Shown here piece after piece: positions 19,101 through 26,996 of a DNA stretch of 64,000 bases (position 1 is the first letter of the stretch; each line of letters opens with the position of its first letter). This DNA comes from Halorhabdus rudnickae (lineage in GTDB: Archaea > Halobacteriota > Halobacteria > Halobacteriales > Haloarculaceae): positions 930,001-994,000 of the forward strand of contig NZ_CAAHFB010000001.1 of the NCBI RefSeq assembly GCF_900880625.1, given 5' to 3'. A program made the translations under genes and the position numbers. Under the pieces are notes generated by a model that did no database searches, was not told the origin of the DNA, and saw only the letters and a program-made list of their open reading frames with translations.

Positions 19101-19892
19101 GAAGAGCGTGCGACAGCGGACGCCGCCGATGACCGACCGGAGACAGTTCTTCCCCGGGTGTTCACGACGCGACCAGGTGGCTACGGCTCCGGCACGAACA
19201 AAGCGATCACTACCGGCGAGTGGAACGACACTGCCGACCTCGCTGACGTGTTCGTGACCTGGGGCGGTTACGCAGTCGACGGCTCGGGTGACGTCTCCCC
19301 AGCCAGAGACGCCCTCGAGACCCGGCTGTCGCGGATCGAAGCGACCGTTAAACTGGAGGACACCGCCGAACAGGACGAGTTCGACAGCTCGGACTGGTAC
19401 GCCTTCCACGGCGGCTTCAAGCGGGCCGTGGCCGATCGACGGGGGACCGAACCCGCCTCTTACGTCGGCGACGCGAGTGATCCGAGCCGACCACAGATCT
19501 ACACCAACGAGGAGAAGCTTCGACGAACGATGCGAACGAGAGTACTCAACTCCGACTGGATCGACAGCATGCAAGCACACGACTACAAGGGCGCCGGCGA
19601 CCTCGCGACGACCGTCGAGATCGCGCTGGGCTGGGCCGCGACGACCGACGCGATCAGCGACACGCTCTGGGACGAGATCGCCGCGGAATACGCCTTAGAC
19701 GAGGATCGTCAGGAGTGGTTTCTCGCGGAGAACCCGTGGGCACTGGAACACATCACTGAACGGCTTCTCGAAGCCGTCGATCGGGACCTCTGGACGGCCG
19801 ACCGGGAGACCATCGACAGGCTGAAAGATGTCCAGCTGACCGTCGACGGCAAACTCGAAGCGGCCCCTGACGGCCCGGAGGGAAGACGATGA
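16137..19892 (+). CDS. cobN: Cobaltochelatase large subunit CobN
   Basis: 1251 residues, the normal size of a CobN/BchH-type protein. Recognisable blocks include HLGTHGSLEWLPGK, PYVINNPGEGTQA, the TRISGLFRD segment, and GYGSGTNKAI near the C-terminal catalytic core. The subunit binds the corrin substrate and metal while a AAA+ partner supplies ATP hydrolysis. The divergent gene upstream is the obvious motor. The cbiC gene overlaps its stop (ATGA at 19889). In classical schemes CobN acts on hydrogenobyrinate a,c-diamide (late cobalt insertion), yet the cluster otherwise encodes the early pathway. Confidence 0.92.
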   Translation: MCSIGLYTATDQPVAAIRAAAERLSGIDLLVRSGSDLEGPAAVGQFLDRLEGCDVVVCWLHGSESRLPDFESVREQLYRMDLEVVVARAGTTSGAGDSTVDPAVQRQVRRYLDRGGVLNVENLCRYLASEFGAGTWTYDDPVALPSTGVYHPDHPGATVEALRETFDSDRPTVGIWFYESHWTVENTQYVDALVRALEAKGVDAFPVFTTPRAEDPDRRDAAWVAANWFGDGTDVQVDAIVTTFMYSLTMTERGSSAGEPADPTIGFLEALDVPVVQAMTTMRPRAEYRADDAGLPPFELALSVALPELDGTIVSHPISGKERADRDDRPAAFDGPAPRTHQPIDGRVEHAAELVANWARLGRTPPEEKRIAVVLHNYPPSEDGIGTAFGLDTPASLDRLLDRLDAAGYRIAGRPADGQAIVEQLVGQLTDDTRWTEPADSAGIETVDPATYRSWFGELHPDLQTAVREEWGDPPTEPITIPGVDLGNVLVTVQPPRGFETDPERVYHDSALQPPHEYVATYRWLDEGFDADAIVHLGTHGSLEWLPGKTVGLDGASAPDGLLDAVPNVYPYVINNPGEGTQATRRSYATIVDHLTPPMRAAGMDDDLAELKGFVREYRERARDGAARTDLASLDTTIRERVQAKDLGPDLGIDDVESVDISDLVVELHGYLTEVSTTQIRMGLHTLGEPPTGERLVEYLVALSRFENNAAPSLRAAVAQAMGVPVESMIEAPETYDPDLGMCYGTAAERVYETSVDLVTSLSARDFEVTEAEIASLVDDVPIIGSERDPTAVEDLTDILAYIATDLVARVDAARDETTNTVAALDGEYVPPGGSGAPTRGGADLLPTGRNFYTLDPRRVPSKSAWEVGETIAEGVLDRHREETGEYPEEIGVVAWGTPTVRTRGETVAQILALLGVEPVWSESGRVEKVEPIDLSILGRPRIDVTTRISGLFRDAFPRVAGLLQEAVETVATRDEPPDRNFVRKHYLEERATADAADDRPETVLPRVFTTRPGGYGSGTNKAITTGEWNDTADLADVFVTWGGYAVDGSGDVSPARDALETRLSRIEATVKLEDTAEQDEFDSSDWYAFHGGFKRAVADRRGTEPASYVGDASDPSRPQIYTNEEKLRRTMRTRVLNSDWIDSMQAHDYKGAGDLATTVEIALGWAATTDAISDTLWDEIAAEYALDEDRQEWFLAENPWALEHITERLLEAVDRDLWTADRETIDRLKDVQLTVDGKLEAAPDGPEGRR

Positions 19893-20560
19893 GCGACGAG
19901 GAACGGTCGTATACGGATCTCGGGGCAACGACGGAAGGTGGCACCGCGATCGCCGAGACCAGCCTCGACATCGTGGCGGACCTCGTGCCTGGCGACACGC
20001 TCGAAGACCGGCTACGCCGGAAAGCCGTCCACGCGACTGGCGACCCGGAATTCCAGTACCTGCTCAGATTCGGGAACGATCCGGTCCGTCGCGGGGCCGA
20101 CGCGGTTGAGGACGGTAATCCGATCGTCACGGACGTCACGATGCCCCGTCACGGGATCACCGACCGGGATCACGACTGCGAGAAACGCACTGCGTTGGGC
20201 GAAGGCGATGACCTCGCCACCGATGAAGGCATGACGCGAACCCGTGCCGGAGTCATCGCGCTCAACGAACGTGGCGTCTACGACGACGCGATCGCCGTTG
20301 TCGGGAACGCACCGACAGCCGCCCTGACTCTCGCCGACTGTATCGAGTCAGGGACGCGTCCAGCGGTCGTCGTCGCGACGCCCGTCGGATTCGTCAAAGC
20401 AGCCGAGAGCCGTCAGCGACTCCGGGAAGTCGGGGCCACCCACGACGTTCCGACGCTCACGAACGTCGGCCGCCGAGGTGGCAGCGGGCTTGCCGCGGCA
20501 CTCACGAACGAACTGATTCATGTCGCGAACGAGGCAAAAGCCGAGGAGACCGACGAATGA
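19889..20560 (+). CDS. cbiC: Cobalt-precorrin-8 methylmutase
   Basis: 223 residues. CbiC moves the methyl group from C11 to C12 to give cobyrinate. Family features are the N-terminal helix pair (VHATGDPEFQYLLRF), the DVTMPRHGI segment, and VVGNAPTAALTLADCIESG followed by TPVGFVKAAESR, which shapes the active site. The start overlaps the cobN stop by ATGA and the stop overlaps cbiE the same way, so all three genes are translationally coupled. Confidence 0.9.
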   Translation: MSDEERSYTDLGATTEGGTAIAETSLDIVADLVPGDTLEDRLRRKAVHATGDPEFQYLLRFGNDPVRRGADAVEDGNPIVTDVTMPRHGITDRDHDCEKRTALGEGDDLATDEGMTRTRAGVIALNERGVYDDAIAVVGNAPTAALTLADCIESGTRPAVVVATPVGFVKAAESRQRLREVGATHDVPTLTNVGRRGGSGLAAALTNELIHVANEAKAEETDE

Positions 20561-21318
20561 GCGAGGACGATCTCGACTCGGGATCCGACCCGGCGGTGTC
20601 GGCAGCTGCAACCCCTGAAGACCCGACCGTCGATTCGCCGGTCGAGGCCGTCGGAATCGGTCCCGGGAACCCGGACTTCCTCACGCGCCGGGCACGCGAC
20701 GCGATCGCGAGGGCCGACGTGATCGTCGGTTTCTCGACGGTCGTGGACTTCGTGGCTAAACTCACTGACGCTGAACTCCTCCGGTGTGGCTACGCGGACG
20801 AGGCCGAGGCGCTCTCGACGTTCGGCGACCGGGTCGCGAACGGCGCGACAGGCGTTGCGGTCCTGATGGGCGATCCGAACCACTCGGGTTACCAGTTCCT
20901 CGGCAAGGTCGAACGCGCGGTCGATCGGCCGGTACGGGTCCTGCCGGGGATTTCGTCGGTGCAGATCGCGGCGAGTCGAGCCCGGACGCCGCTCGAAGAG
21001 ACCTGTTTCGTTACTCTTCATAAGTCCGGCCCGATCGAATCCGATCTCGACCGCCTGCGCGAGGCTGTCGGGCAGCGCCATCTGCTGGTATTGCCCCGCC
21101 CGTTCGACATGATGCCCGGAGACATCGCGGCGGAATTGCTGGCCGCTGGGGCGTCGCCGGATCTCGAAACTCTCGTTCTGGAGGAACTCACGCTCGAAGA
21201 CGAGACGATTTCGCGGCAGTCGCTCGCCACGTTGGCCGAACAAGCCGGGGGATCCGGTCGGGACGAAACGCCGTTCTCGGACCTCTCGGTGCTAGCCGTC
21301 CGTCGACGGCCACCGTGA
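20557..21318 (+). CDS. cbiE: Cobalt-precorrin-7 C5-methyltransferase
   Basis: 253 residues of the class III SAM methylase family with a disordered acidic N-terminus of about 28 residues. Motifs are AVGIGPGNPDFLT, LMGDPNHSGYQFL and LPGISSVQIAASR, the last typical of CbiE. It adds the C5 methyl group and acts with CbiT, which is encoded separately at the other end of the cluster; in many bacteria the two are fused as CobL. It is the final gene of the cobN-cbiC-cbiE operon. Confidence 0.87.
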   Translation: MSEDDLDSGSDPAVSAAATPEDPTVDSPVEAVGIGPGNPDFLTRRARDAIARADVIVGFSTVVDFVAKLTDAELLRCGYADEAEALSTFGDRVANGATGVAVLMGDPNHSGYQFLGKVERAVDRPVRVLPGISSVQIAASRARTPLEETCFVTLHKSGPIESDLDRLREAVGQRHLLVLPRPFDMMPGDIAAELLAAGASPDLETLVLEELTLEDETISRQSLATLAEQAGGSGRDETPFSDLSVLAVRRRPP

Positions 21319-21385
21319 TCAATCGGTGCTGGCAACGTCGCCCGTCGCGTCCGTTCCCCACAGTTATGCGCGAAAAATGTACTCC

Positions 21386-21395
21386 GTTCTTTTTT
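21386..21395 (+). terminator. T-rich terminator after cbiE
   Basis: A T6 run at 21390-21395, preceded by one more T, about 70 bp downstream of the cbiE stop. It is the type of oligo-T signal archaeal RNA polymerase uses. No strong stem precedes it. Confidence 0.35.
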
Positions 21396-21677
21396 CGAGT
21401 CCTCGTCGTGCTCCGCGCGACTCGGCACCGGCGCTCGTGCATCCGCGCGAGCACAGCGAGCGCGGTTCACTCGGCGCGACCAATGAGAGCGCCGAGGGTT
21501 TTTCTCCACGTTTTTGCGCGTGAGTGGTGCCGTAGCGAACGGAGTGAGCGAGGACACCCGAACGCGTAAAAAGAGGTAGTGCGCCGAAAAACTCACTCCG
21601 TTCGTTTTTCGAGCCCTCGCTCGCTTTGCTCGCGAGGACGCCGGCCGGGAGTTCGCCGAACTGTGTGAGGCGAACTA

Positions 21678-21712
21678 CGGGCGGCGCACGACCGCAGGGA
21701 GTGCGCCGCCCG
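21678..21712. repeat. Perfect 12-bp inverted repeat, 11-nt loop
   Basis: CGGGCGGCGCAC (21678-21689) and its exact complement (21701-21712) enclose an 11-nt loop. The right arm overlaps a 24-nt partial copy of the tRNA-Gly 3' end. It could be a transcript-end hairpin or the trace of an inverted tRNA fragment. Confidence 0.6.
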
Positions 21713-21725
21713 GGAATTGAACCCG
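21702..21725 (-). repeat. Truncated copy of the tRNA-Gly 3' end
   Basis: These 24 bases match the 3' part of the intact tRNA-Gly gene (21808-21831: T-arm plus acceptor strand) with one mismatch and in the same orientation. A short direct repeat of a tRNA 3' end is what site-specific integration at a tRNA leaves behind, though only about 80 bp separates the two copies here. The cgggaattgaa part also pairs perfectly with an inverted copy at 21759-21769. Confidence 0.6.
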
Positions 21726-21769
21726 ATGCCAGACCTCACTTCGTTCGGTCTGCCGTGATTCAATTCCCG
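21711..21769. repeat. Nested hairpin built from an inverted tRNA T-arm fragment
   Basis: CGGGAATTGAA (21711-21721) is perfectly complementary to 21759-21769. A second stem, CAGACC (21730-21735) with GGTCTG (21747-21752), is nested inside. The result is a long cruciform-like structure next to the tRNA-Gly gene. Confidence 0.55.
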
Positions 21770-21807
21770 TTGGCGATTTCACTGCTCACTGTCGTTCGCA
21801 GATAAAA

Positions 21808-21878
21808 TGCGCCGGCCGGGAATTGAACCCGGGTCGAGAGCTTGGAAGGCTCTTGTCATACCACTAGACCACCGGCGC
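21808..21878 (-). tRNA. tRNA-Gly (anticodon TCC)
   Basis: The minus strand folds into a complete cloverleaf of 71 nt. The acceptor stem GCGCCGG pairs with CCGGCGC. The anticodon arm AGAGC-CTTCCAA-GCTCT gives anticodon TCC, reading GGA. The T-arm has the loop GTTCAATTC, and the discriminator base is A. CCA is not encoded and no intron is present. The gene sits in a 770-bp stretch without protein genes that is unusually rich in partial copies of its own ends. Confidence 0.95.
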
Positions 21879-22007
21879 GCTCGTCACTGCATTCCTCGCG
21901 CGCCGAGCCTTGCCTCGCTTCGCTCGGCAAGACACCGGCGCTCACTCACGTTGCTTGTTCGCGCCGAGGATCGCAAGTCTGAGGGACTTGCTCACCACCG
22001 GCGCTCG
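21870..22007. repeat. Degenerate ~63-bp repeats beginning with the tRNA-Gly 5' end
   Basis: The motif CACCGGCGCTC, or a close variant, occurs at 21870, 21933 and 21996, exactly 63 bp apart, and again at 21426. The first occurrence is the 5' end of the tRNA-Gly gene (minus strand). The two 63-bp units share little else beyond the motif and a CGCGCCGAG block, so they look like decayed tandem copies. The first unit also holds a CTTGCC/GGCAAG hairpin at 21909-21931. Confidence 0.45.
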
Positions 22008-22089
22008 TTCAACGGGACCGCCCATCCGTGGGCTAAATCCCGTGTTCGCATTCGAACCTAACTCCGTCACAGTTTAAGGGCGTTTCCTT

Positions 22090-22734
22090 TCAACGCGACG
22101 CCGGGCGAACGGTCCCGTAGCAATTCCCGCTGGAGATCTCGAACTCGACGAGCGTGAGGTCACTCGACGCGACGTCAGCTCGGAACTCCGCGGGCGCGTA
22201 GATATGATAGAAGCGTGGCACCGTCTCACCACCGGGGAGGGTCCACTCGACGGTCGTATCGAATCCTATCTCGGCGTCGGCTGGGGCGTCGAAACGGTCG
22301 TGAGTGGTACTCCAGGCGCTGACGAGGGCCTGACCGTCCGGATCAAGTACGCGTGCGAGTTCGTCTAAGCTTGCGATCCGTGCGTCCCGGGACGGAAGAT
22401 GGTGCAGGGTCGCAACGTAGACGGCTAGGTCGACGCGATCATTCCCGACCGGTAGACGTGATGCGTCACCGAGCAAGAGCGAAGCATCCGGAACGCGCTC
22501 ACGGGCGGCCGCAAGGAGCGAGCGACTCACATCGACACCAAGTACCCGGTCGACCCGCTGCTGGAGCGTTTCGACGTGTCGACCGTTGCCACACCCAATG
22601 TCGAGTGCTAGCTCACCCGAGCCAGCCGAACCGACGAACGCCTTCACCTCCGGCCAGGCGTACTCTCGGGTCTTCGAGAAGTGCTCGCTGATGCGGTCGT
22701 ACGTGTCTCGCACGTCCGCGCGGGAGCGATCCAT
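22090..22734 (-). CDS. Trm9-like SAM-dependent methyltransferase
   Basis: 214 residues, class I methyltransferase fold. The N-terminal ISEHFSKTREYAWPEV closely resembles the start of Trm9/ALKBH8, enzymes that methylate wobble uridine side chains. Motif I, LDIGCGNG, is at 44-51. VATLHHLPS is the motif IV region. Many haloarchaea encode a protein of this kind without a TRM112 partner nearby. The substrate is inferred from N-terminal resemblance only; a small-molecule substrate is possible. The stop is 9 bp past the tyrS side gap. Confidence 0.7.
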   Translation of the reverse strand: MDRSRADVRDTYDRISEHFSKTREYAWPEVKAFVGSAGSGELALDIGCGNGRHVETLQQRVDRVLGVDVSRSLLAAARERVPDASLLLGDASRLPVGNDRVDLAVYVATLHHLPSRDARIASLDELARVLDPDGQALVSAWSTTHDRFDAPADAEIGFDTTVEWTLPGGETVPRFYHIYAPAEFRADVASSDLTLVEFEISSGNCYGTVRPASR

Positions 22735-22743
22735 ATCACTGAA

Positions 22744-23781
22744 TCAATCGTACTTCTCGGGGTAGGCCTCGGCCAGCAACTCCGGTTGCGATTCGAGCCG
22801 TTCACGGATCGGATCGACGATCTCGCCGATGTACTCCCCGGCAGCGTTTTTCAGGTCCTGAGGGTGGAGTTCCTCGCTGACGAAGTCTTGCTCGAGCTCG
22901 TCGTACGAATCATACGTGAGGTTTCCGCCGTACTGCTCGGGACGCTCGATCACGAACGTCTCGCCGCGCTCTTCGAGGATCGGAAACACAAGGTACCGGA
23001 CGTACTCGAGGACACCGTTGCCCTCGACCTCGCCCATCGGACAGTAAGCGTCGCCGATCTTCTCGGCGACCGTCTCGGGGTCGTCGGTGAGCGAAACCTT
23101 CGAGGACTCCTCTGAGGCACTCATTTTCCCGCCTGTCAGCCCCGAGAGCAGGGGCGCGAAGACACAGGTCGGTGCCTCACTACCGTGTTCGGGCAACACC
23201 TCACGGGAGAGCATGTAGATGCCCCGCTGGTCGATTCCACCATAGGCGACATCGGCGTCCAGTGCATCGACATCTAGCGTCTGCATCAACGGATAGACGA
23301 GTCCACCTAGATTCGGCGAGTCCGATTCCCGGACAACCTCACTTGCAGCCCGCTGTGCACGGGCAATCGTCGTCTCGGCGGTCATCCGCAGGAGTTCGAG
23401 CGAATACTCCCGGTCGAGTTCGAAGTCACGCCCGCGCACGAAGGTGATCTGTTCAGGATCGGCGCCGGCGGCCTCGACCATCGCTCGGATGGTCTCCTCG
23501 TAGTACGCCGAGCGCGCCTCAAGCAGATCGAAGGGGCTCTTCTCGTCGTCGAGGTGGGCGTGTAGGTCAGCGATCATAACGGTCACGTCCATCCCGGCGT
23601 GCAGGAAATCGGCGAGCTTGCGGATCGTCGTGAAGTGGCCGATGTGCATCTCGCCGGTCGGTGCATAGCCGATGTACACCGACGGCGACTCACGCTCTTC
23701 GAACAACTCTCGGAGTTCGTCCTCGGTGACGACCTCCGCAGTGTTGCGGGTCGCCAGTTCGACTCGCTCGTCCGTGTCCAT
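22744..23781 (-). CDS. tyrS: Tyrosyl-tRNA synthetase
   Basis: 345 residues, archaeal-type class I synthetase. YIGYAPTGEMHIGH holds the HIGH motif (46-49). KMSAS follows TGG in the second half. The short single C-terminal region is as expected for archaeal TyrS and lacks the bacterial S4 domain. I set the start at the ATG at 23781, which places the synthetase core correctly. The open frame extends another 312 bp but that part is antisense to mrp. TrpS is the alternative, but the tyrosine-type YAPTGEMHIGH favours TyrS. Confidence 0.88.
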   Translation of the reverse strand: MDTDERVELATRNTAEVVTEDELRELFEERESPSVYIGYAPTGEMHIGHFTTIRKLADFLHAGMDVTVMIADLHAHLDDEKSPFDLLEARSAYYEETIRAMVEAAGADPEQITFVRGRDFELDREYSLELLRMTAETTIARAQRAASEVVRESDSPNLGGLVYPLMQTLDVDALDADVAYGGIDQRGIYMLSREVLPEHGSEAPTCVFAPLLSGLTGGKMSASEESSKVSLTDDPETVAEKIGDAYCPMGEVEGNGVLEYVRYLVFPILEERGETFVIERPEQYGGNLTYDSYDELEQDFVSEELHPQDLKNAAGEYIGEIVDPIRERLESQPELLAEAYPEKYD

Positions 23782-23851
23782 ACGCGTTCGTCCGGAGTCC
23801 GTCCCTAAAACGATTCGTTTCCCGGCGCGCTCGATAGCTGCGACTCGCTTG

Positions 23852-24898
23852 TCACTCCCCACTCTCAGAGACCCGTCGCCGGTGGACGATCCCCTGATTG
23901 TTGGCCGTGTTCGCGACGAAGTTCCGGAACGCCTCGGAAACTTCCATGCCCTCCGCCAGAACCGCGGGTCGTCCCTCGTCGCCGCGCTCCCGGATCTCGG
24001 GGTCGAGTGGAATCGAACCCAGGAACGGCATGTCGACATCGGCGGCGAACGCCTCGCCGCCACCCTCGCCGAAGATGGCGTGTTCGCTGCCACAGTCGGG
24101 ACACTTGAAGGAACTCATGTTCTCGACGATCCCCAGGACGGGCGTCTCGTGACGGCCGAACATCTCTAACCCTTTGCGTGCGTCGTCCAACGCGACGCCC
24201 TGCGGGGTCGTGACGATCACCGCACCTGTGACGGGGACGGTCTGCAACAGCGTGAGTTGCGTGTCGCCGGTCCCCGGCGGGAGGTCGACGACGAGATAAT
24301 CGAGGTTGCCCCACTCGACATCCTCGAAGAGCTGTGTGAGTGTCTGATGGACCATCGGGCCGCGCCAGATGACGGGGTCGTCCTCGCCGAGCAGGAAATC
24401 CATGCTCATGAGTTTCATCCCGTATTTCTCCGGCGGGATGATGCGCTCGTCCTCGGTGGCCTCTGGGCGCTCGTGGGCGTCGAGCATCCGCGGGACGTTC
24501 GGTCCGTAGATGTCGGCGTCGAACAAACCGACGCGGGCACCTCGGTCGGCGAGTCCCGCGGCGAGATTGACCGAGACCGTGCTCTTGCCGACGCCGCCTT
24601 TGCCCGAAGCGACGGCAATGACGTTCTTGACGCCCGAAAGGACGTCACCCTCGGCCTCGCGTTCGACCGTCGCCGAGAGGTCGACGGCCAGATCGGGTGC
24701 CGCATCGCCGATGATCTCGCGCACGCGGTCGGCGATGGCGGTCTCGTTCGGCGAGAAGGGCGCACCCAAAGCGAGGTCGATCCGCGCAGTCCCGTTCTCG
24801 ATGGCGACGTCGTTGACCAGTCCAAGTGAGACGATATCCTCGTCAAAATCCGGATCTTCGACCGATTCTAGCAGTTCCCGCAGCTCGGCTTCGTCCAT
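23852..24898 (-). CDS. mrp: Mrp/NBP35-type P-loop ATPase, Fe-S cluster carrier
   Basis: 348 residues. An N-terminal MIP18-like (DUF59) domain (about 1-75) is followed by the ParA-type ATPase with deviant Walker A GKGGVGKS (99-106). DLPPGTGDTQL and the cluster-binding CPDC lie near the C-terminal third. The family carries iron-sulfur clusters to apoproteins. The start at 24898 (MDEAELRELL) fits the DUF59 N-terminus; an upstream ATG at 24985 would add 29 atypical residues. The DUF59-Mrp fusion is standard in haloarchaea. Confidence 0.88.
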   Translation of the reverse strand: MDEAELRELLESVEDPDFDEDIVSLGLVNDVAIENGTARIDLALGAPFSPNETAIADRVREIIGDAAPDLAVDLSATVEREAEGDVLSGVKNVIAVASGKGGVGKSTVSVNLAAGLADRGARVGLFDADIYGPNVPRMLDAHERPEATEDERIIPPEKYGMKLMSMDFLLGEDDPVIWRGPMVHQTLTQLFEDVEWGNLDYLVVDLPPGTGDTQLTLLQTVPVTGAVIVTTPQGVALDDARKGLEMFGRHETPVLGIVENMSSFKCPDCGSEHAIFGEGGGEAFAADVDMPFLGSIPLDPEIRERGDEGRPAVLAEGMEVSEAFRNFVANTANNQGIVHRRRVSESGE

Positions 24899-25042
24899 GG
24901 CCTGCGGTAGGCCCCGAGCGAGCGAAAAGACTTGTGACACTACCTCGGTCGACGAACGCCCGGACGGATGGATCGAACCGACCACGTGGACGGCGGAGAG
25001 AAGTGAACTATTTCACCTGGCCGCCACGAACCCAGACCAACG

Positions 25043-26254
25043 ATGCCTGTCTTCGGAGCCCCAGCGGTCGGCGCCACACAGGGGGACAGCGATGTCGACC
25101 TCGGGTCGGGTGCCATCTACCAGTACTACCACACACCGTGGGCGGAGGTCCGGGAGTCGCTCGCCTCGGTCGCAGCGGCGGGATACGATGCGATCCAGGT
25201 GCCGCCCGCCCAGCGGAGCAAGCGTACCTGGGCGGATCCACAGCCTCGAGGATACCAGCCGATCGATCACCTCGACTTCGACAGTGCGTTTGGCACTGAA
25301 TCGGAGTACCGGGCTATGGTCCAGCAAGCCCACGAACACGGGCTGTCTGTCATCGCCGACGCGGTCGTCAACCACATGGCGGAAGGCGTCGACTTCGAAA
25401 AGTTTCCACACTTCGGCTGGGGCGACTTCCGTCACCGGGGGCCGATCAGAGACGACACGGACGACTGGGAACTACAGCATCGCGACCTCGAGGGGCTGCC
25501 GGACCTCCGCCAGGAATCCGAGTACGTCCGGGAGATCCTCGAAGCGTACGTCGAGAAGTACGCTGCAATGGGCATCGACGGCATCCGCTGGGATGCCGTC
25601 AAACACGTCCCGGCGTGGTTCTTCGGGGACCACGCCAACCCGTGGGCAGCGGAGCGAGGGCTCTTTACTGTCGGTGAAGTCCTCCACGGATCAGTCGCCA
25701 CCTGCGAGGAGTACCTCGAGACGGGGATGACTGTCATGGACTATCCGCTCTACTTCACCATCCAAGAGGAGGCGTTCCACCGCGACGGGGACTTGCGCAC
25801 GCTGGAAGGGGCCGGACTCGTCGATCGATACCCGGGCCGGACGGTGACGTTCGTCTCCAATCACGACAGTCCCCCACCCGAGTACGAGGAACTCGCACAC
25901 GCCTTCATCCTGACCTCCGAGGGATACCCGCGCGTCTACAGCGGACGTTTCGACCCGACGGACGAGACGATCGCGACGCTGCTGTCGATCCGCCGGAACT
26001 TCGCCGCCGGACAGGCCCACACGCTTCACGTCGATCGTGACACGTACGTCTTCGAGCGCGAGGGGAACCTGCTGGTCGGACTCAATCGCACCGAGGGGCG
26101 ACAGTCGGTCACGGTGAAAACCTCGTGGGAGGCGACGCGACTCGACGAGCGATCCGACACGGGCGAAGGTGTCACGACCGACGCCGACGGGACCGTCGAG
26201 CTGTCGCTTCCCCAAACCGGGTGGGTCTGTTACGCGCCGTCCCCGCGATCCTGA
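25043..26254 (+). CDS. GH13 alpha-amylase-family enzyme (cytoplasmic)
   Basis: 403 residues with the GH13 signature regions: DAVVNH (106-111), GIRWDAVKH with nucleophile D184, the acid/base E212 in TVGEVLHG, and D275 in FVSNHD. A short C-terminal beta domain follows. No signal peptide or lipobox is visible, so it should act inside the cell on imported maltodextrins or storage glucan. At about 400 residues it is compact for the family. Exact specificity cannot be read from sequence. A weak TATA-like sequence lies about 30 bp upstream. It converges with the decarboxylase-like gene. Confidence 0.85.
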   Translation: MPVFGAPAVGATQGDSDVDLGSGAIYQYYHTPWAEVRESLASVAAAGYDAIQVPPAQRSKRTWADPQPRGYQPIDHLDFDSAFGTESEYRAMVQQAHEHGLSVIADAVVNHMAEGVDFEKFPHFGWGDFRHRGPIRDDTDDWELQHRDLEGLPDLRQESEYVREILEAYVEKYAAMGIDGIRWDAVKHVPAWFFGDHANPWAAERGLFTVGEVLHGSVATCEEYLETGMTVMDYPLYFTIQEEAFHRDGDLRTLEGAGLVDRYPGRTVTFVSNHDSPPPEYEELAHAFILTSEGYPRVYSGRFDPTDETIATLLSIRRNFAAGQAHTLHVDRDTYVFEREGNLLVGLNRTEGRQSVTVKTSWEATRLDERSDTGEGVTTDADGTVELSLPQTGWVCYAPSPRS

Positions 26255-26276
26255 AGCACCGACTGCGCCTGGACTG

Positions 26277-26996
26277 CTACTCAATCGGCTTGCCTTCGCC
26301 GATCGTGAACTCACAATCACCAGCCATTCTGAGAAGAGGACTCTCGGCCACGTCGACGCCGTTCAATTCCCGGCCGATCGGGTGCTCGCCGAACGAGAAC
26401 GAGCCGTGTGATCCACCGAACCAGGCGCCGACGCGACCGCACATCGTAGTGGGTTCCCGAAGTAGTTCGTCGCCCCTGACGGTGAAATTGTACCCGGAGA
26501 GGCGGGCCGGAACGGTCGACGGTCGCCGGATCGAGACCGAGAGCAGCGTCCCCTCCTCCGTCGTGACGGTCGCGTCACGGGTCCGACCCGCGTCGGTCAC
26601 GTCGATATCCGCGACGAGTTTGGGATACCCCCAGATGTCGACGCCGAACGCCCGGGCAGGTTCTGTCGTCACCGGGAGGGTATAGACATAGCCGCTGACC
26701 GGACGCCGGAGCAAGGATAGATAGGGAACCGTCCGGGTTCCGGCCTCGACGGCCGGGAACAGGACGCCGACCTCGTCGTATGGCGGGATCGTCTCGCTGC
26801 CGACCCGATCGTACCGGACGACCAGAACGGTCATTGCCGCCCGATCGGCTCGCATCTCGACAGGTTCGAGCCCAGACGGGAGCAACGCCGCCACGTCCGC
26901 ACGGTCGGCGGCGAACAGGGCACCTGCGATCGTCGCCGACAGCGTGACTGGCAATTCGAACGTATGGCCAGTCGAGATGGTGATTGAGTCGGTCAT
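26277..26996 (-). CDS. Acetoacetate decarboxylase-like protein
   Basis: 239 residues of the ADC-like superfamily. Recognisable are YDEVGVLFPA, VTTEPARAFGVDIWGYPKLVADI (contains the conserved GYPK lysine site) and the C-terminal strand pattern. Superfamily members decarboxylate acetoacetate or act on related beta-keto or hydroxy acids, so the substrate is open. The ATG overlaps by four bases the stop of an upstream dehydrogenase remnant, showing that the pair once formed an operon. Confidence 0.65.
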   Translation of the reverse strand: MTDSITISTGHTFELPVTLSATIAGALFAADRADVAALLPSGLEPVEMRADRAAMTVLVVRYDRVGSETIPPYDEVGVLFPAVEAGTRTVPYLSLLRRPVSGYVYTLPVTTEPARAFGVDIWGYPKLVADIDVTDAGRTRDATVTTEEGTLLSVSIRRPSTVPARLSGYNFTVRGDELLREPTTMCGRVGAWFGGSHGSFSFGEHPIGRELNGVDVAESPLLRMAGDCEFTIGEGKPIE

